The notes below the pieces were generated by a model. It worked only from the letters and a program-made list of their open reading frames with translations, did not search any database and was not told the origin of the DNA. Below, piece by piece: positions 53,972 through 56,093 of a DNA stretch of 56,093 nt; position 1 is the first letter of the stretch, and the number at the start of each line of letters is the position of its first letter. The translations under genes were made by a program, and so were the position numbers. Where the stretch lies: contig CACJNS010000004.1 of NCBI GenBank assembly GCA_902594855.1, positions 1 to 56,093 on the forward strand, in the 5' to 3' direction. Origin of the DNA: an uncultured SAR86 cluster bacterium. Lineage in GTDB: Bacteria > Pseudomonadota > Gammaproteobacteria > Magnimaribacterales > AG-339-G14.

Positions 53972-54426
53972 TAATAACCTATCACTTGTCTGTAAGAAAG
54001 ATCAAAATCAAAACCTCTTCTTTGCAAAAAGTTTATTGCCTTTGCCTTTGTTTTTTCTTCTTCAAAGTTATATTTTGTCTTTGGAAATTTTTTTAGAAGC
54101 AAGTCGTTTATTTCTTTTTCCCAATTAATTTCAAGTTCAGAAAATTTTTTATCTAGAAAATTATTTGAAATTCCTTTTTGAGCTAGCTCCATTTTAATTT
54201 TTATGGGTCCATAACCAGCTTGAGTTTTACTTCTTATGTATGCCTCTGAAAACCTTTCATCTGATTGGAGTCCTTCGTTAGCTAATCTATCAATTTCTTG
54301 ATTAAGTAATTCCAAATCATTAACCCTTTTAAAAAGCTTATTAAAAAGTTCTTTTTTTGAATGCTCTCTCCGAGATAAAAAATCCATTAATTTTTTTCTG
54401 ATTAAATTGTCTTCAATATTATTCAA
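53971..54426 (-). CDS. recX: RecX-family regulatory protein
   Basis: A 151-residue protein with the RecX fold of repeated three-helix bundles: RREHSKKEL, DRLANEGLQSDERFSEAYIRSKTQAGYGPIKIKMEL and KAINFLQRRGFDFD. RecX inhibits RecA filament growth. In many bacteria recX lies next to recA, but here it is in the dnaX operon. Its stop overlaps the dnaX start by 1 base and its start overlaps the end of the beta-lactamase-like gene by 4 bases, so four proteins are made from one message. Confidence 0.9.
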   Translation of the reverse strand: MNNIEDNLIRKKLMDFLSRREHSKKELFNKLFKRVNDLELLNQEIDRLANEGLQSDERFSEAYIRSKTQAGYGPIKIKMELAQKGISNNFLDKKFSELEINWEKEINDLLLKKFPKTKYNFEEEKTKAKAINFLQRRGFDFDLSYRQVIGY

Positions 54427-55742
54427 TTTTTAGAGGAGTATGTAAGCCTATCGAGATCTGCTCTTAAATCTACTGGATGTCCGAGAACTTGCGTCATGTG
54501 AACTAAAACAATATCTTCTACTGGATCGGCCCAAAAAATTGTAGACGCAGCTCCTCCCCAGCTTAAACTTCCTTCAGACTGATAAAATTGACTAAAAGCA
54601 GGGTTAGTTATTTTTGCCATACATATAGCCTGACCCATTCCAAGACTAACAACACCCAATAAACCAAAATTTTCCATATAGCTTTCTGATAACATTGAAA
54701 AAGCCTCTTCGCTCAGAATAGTCTTTCCTCCAAAAGAACCTCTATCATTTAGCATCTGACCAAATTTTAAATAATCTTCAGCTGTTGAAATAAGACCGGA
54801 ACCACCATCTTCAACTTTGTTCATTTTTAGATAAGGACTTTCTTCATATGAATCCATTAAGATTAAATCGTCAGGAAAAATTTCATCGTTGAATTCTCTT
54901 TGAATATCTCCAACACTGGCCCCCTTATGTGTGTACATGCTAGTGAATCTATTGATTTCTGATTCAGGTACAGCAAATGAAGTATCTTTCATGCCTAAAG
55001 GATCAAATATGTTCTCTTGCATAAAGTTTCCAAAAGTCATGCCTGATACTTTTTCTATGATGCATCCAAGCAAATCCATGCCAACACCATAGGTCCATTT
55101 CTCGCCGGGTTGATGGACTAAAGGAGCTGAAGCAAGTTCTTGTGCAAATTCACATATATTTGAAAATGGTTTTCCTGGCGGAATTGAAAAATCTGTTTGA
55201 TCAGCAGTCACTTCAAGATCTAAATAATAGTAAGGATGCAGATTCTTTTCTTCGTATATATCATTGGCAATGGTTTCAGTAGGAAGCCATGCATAAATTA
55301 GTCCTGAAGTATGAGTGGCTGCATCCAAGACTGTGACTGGCCTATCTAGATTAAAAAAGTCTCCAGCCTCGTTAACTACTTTTGTATTTTTAAACTCAGG
55401 AATAAATTTAGAAATAGGATCGCTTAATTTTATGAGACCTCGATCAACCAAAATCATCAAAGCTACTCCTGTGATTGGTTTAGACATCGAATAAATTCTA
55501 AATAAAGCATCTTCCTTCATAGGAATTTTTTTATCGATGTCTTTGTATCCATTTACAACTTTTAATATAGGTTTTCCATCTTTAGTGATGATTGTCACAA
55601 ACCCAGGAAATTGTTTCTCCTCTACAAGATCATCCAACATCGCTGTGATCCTTTGCAATCTCTCATCGCTGAAACTAGAGGCGGATAAAAAATTAATAGA
55701 AAAGATCAAGAAAAGAAATATGTATAAGCGCTGAAGATTCAT
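54423..55742 (-). CDS. Serine beta-lactamase-like hydrolase (class C / EstB-like)
   Basis: A 439-residue exported protein of the beta-lactamase/transpeptidase-like superfamily. I use the ATG at 55740-55742, followed by a signal peptide (LYIFLFLIFSINFLSAS); an earlier ATG would overlap the end of the upstream gene. The nucleophile motif is SMSK (Ser85, Lys88), with the Tyr loop WTYGVGMD instead of the YxN of true class C lactamases, so it may be an esterase or D-aminopeptidase. Whether it acts on penicillins cannot be told. It lies 5 bases after the partial gene and overlaps recX by 4 bases. Confidence 0.85.
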   Translation of the reverse strand: MNLQRLYIFLFLIFSINFLSASSFSDERLQRITAMLDDLVEEKQFPGFVTIITKDGKPILKVVNGYKDIDKKIPMKEDALFRIYSMSKPITGVALMILVDRGLIKLSDPISKFIPEFKNTKVVNEAGDFFNLDRPVTVLDAATHTSGLIYAWLPTETIANDIYEEKNLHPYYYLDLEVTADQTDFSIPPGKPFSNICEFAQELASAPLVHQPGEKWTYGVGMDLLGCIIEKVSGMTFGNFMQENIFDPLGMKDTSFAVPESEINRFTSMYTHKGASVGDIQREFNDEIFPDDLILMDSYEESPYLKMNKVEDGGSGLISTAEDYLKFGQMLNDRGSFGGKTILSEEAFSMLSESYMENFGLLGVVSLGMGQAICMAKITNPAFSQFYQSEGSLSWGGAASTIFWADPVEDIVLVHMTQVLGHPVDLRADLDRLTYSSKN

Positions 55743-55746
55743 GAGA

Positions 55747-56093
55747 TTACCAATTATTAAAAAGATTAAATGTTTCATATGAATAATATTCTTTAAAATT
55801 ATCCAGTTCAAATAAATTACAGATTGAATTTAGCTGAAATTTTTCATCGATAAAATCATAAGAATGATTATCCTTTAATTCTGTTTTCAGCAGAAAGTCA
55901 TACTCCTCTGAAGTAATTTTAGGTTTAAGTAAACTTATGTCAGTTCTTGTTAACGGTATTGAAGTATTTTTACAGAAGATAAAATATGTAAAAAAAGGAT
56001 TGGTTAATTTACTTTGGTCTCTTTTTTTCTCAGAACCATATTCAAGATAATCAAAACAATCAAAAGTATTAGATCCTTCAAAAATAAAAAGAT
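55747..56093 (-). CDS. C-terminal part of an unknown protein (cut by the right edge)
   Basis: An open frame enters from the right edge on the minus strand and ends with a TAA at 55747-55749; about 114 codons are visible. The product is rich in Phe, Tyr, Asn, Asp and Lys and has a Cys pair (FDCFDY, FIFCKN), ending FNLFNNW. I do not recognise the family. No start is visible in the window, so it is partial. It stops 5 bases before the start chosen for the beta-lactamase-like gene, suggesting they share a message. Confidence 0.6.
   Translation of the reverse strand, partial: LFIFEGSNTFDCFDYLEYGSEKKRDQSKLTNPFFTYFIFCKNTSIPLTRTDISLLKPKITSEEYDFLLKTELKDNHSYDFIDEKFQLNSICNLFELDNFKEYYSYETFNLFNNW

Overview
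The window looks like a piece of a chromosome from a small-genome, AT-rich marine gammaproteobacterium, most like the SAR86 clade. This is inference from gene order, the A/T-rich sequence, very tight gene packing and the mix of TonB-dependent receptors with streamlined housekeeping operons; no marker gene such as 16S rRNA is present. Nearly all of the 56 kb is coding. There is no CRISPR array, insertion sequence, phage module or rRNA gene. No gap without a gene exceeds 300 bases.

Layout. 1-6.5 kb: the start of a lipoprotein peptide-binding protein and two large TonB-dependent outer-membrane receptors, each followed by a strong terminator. 6.5-15.2 kb: fabI, convergent with the classic tig-clpP-clpX-lon-hupB-ppiD protein-quality-control block, read on the minus strand. 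15.2-21.3 kb: tRNA-Arg and tRNA-His just upstream of tig, then a thioesterase, a Ser/Gly-rich lipoprotein, tRNA-Pro, a 1003-residue Cys-containing exported protein and a 71-residue lipoprotein. This is the most accessory-looking part, and tRNA-Pro is wedged between two protein genes. 21.4-32.8 kb: folD, an acyl-CoA ligase, an orphan ketoacyl synthase, an SDR, maf, folE, a GST, a DUF4389 protein, gpsA, a patatin lipase, a sirtuin and an SLC13 symporter.

32.8-33.04 kb is a hairpin-rich non-coding stretch ending in a strong terminator, a candidate structured RNA. 33.0-35.8 kb: an SDR behind tRNA-Asp, a PhoD-type phosphatase and tRNA-Val. 35.9-42.9 kb: a biotin-dependent acyl-CoA carboxylase (two subunits) facing an enoyl-CoA hydratase-like gene, an AtuA-like gene and an EamA transporter; together these resemble a branched acyl-CoA or acyclic terpenoid catabolic module. 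42.9-50.6 kb: xseA, an M23 peptidase, a TlpA-like thioredoxin, hda, a CDP-alcohol phosphatidyltransferase, DUF2066, purM-purN-DUF3108 and dcd. 50.6-56.1 kb: an exported M20 peptidase and the chain recR, dnaX, recX, a serine beta-lactamase-like protein and the C-terminal end of an unknown protein.

The observations I rate highest are: (i) a run of ten A's in dnaX exactly at the end of the clamp-loader core, with stops immediately beyond it in both other frames, which would give a gamma-like short form; (ii) the exported-protein/lipoprotein locus around tRNA-Pro, with a helically phased repeat in its promoter region; (iii) tRNA genes placed 17-24 bases before start codons; (iv) the structured intergenic element at about 32.8-33.04 kb.
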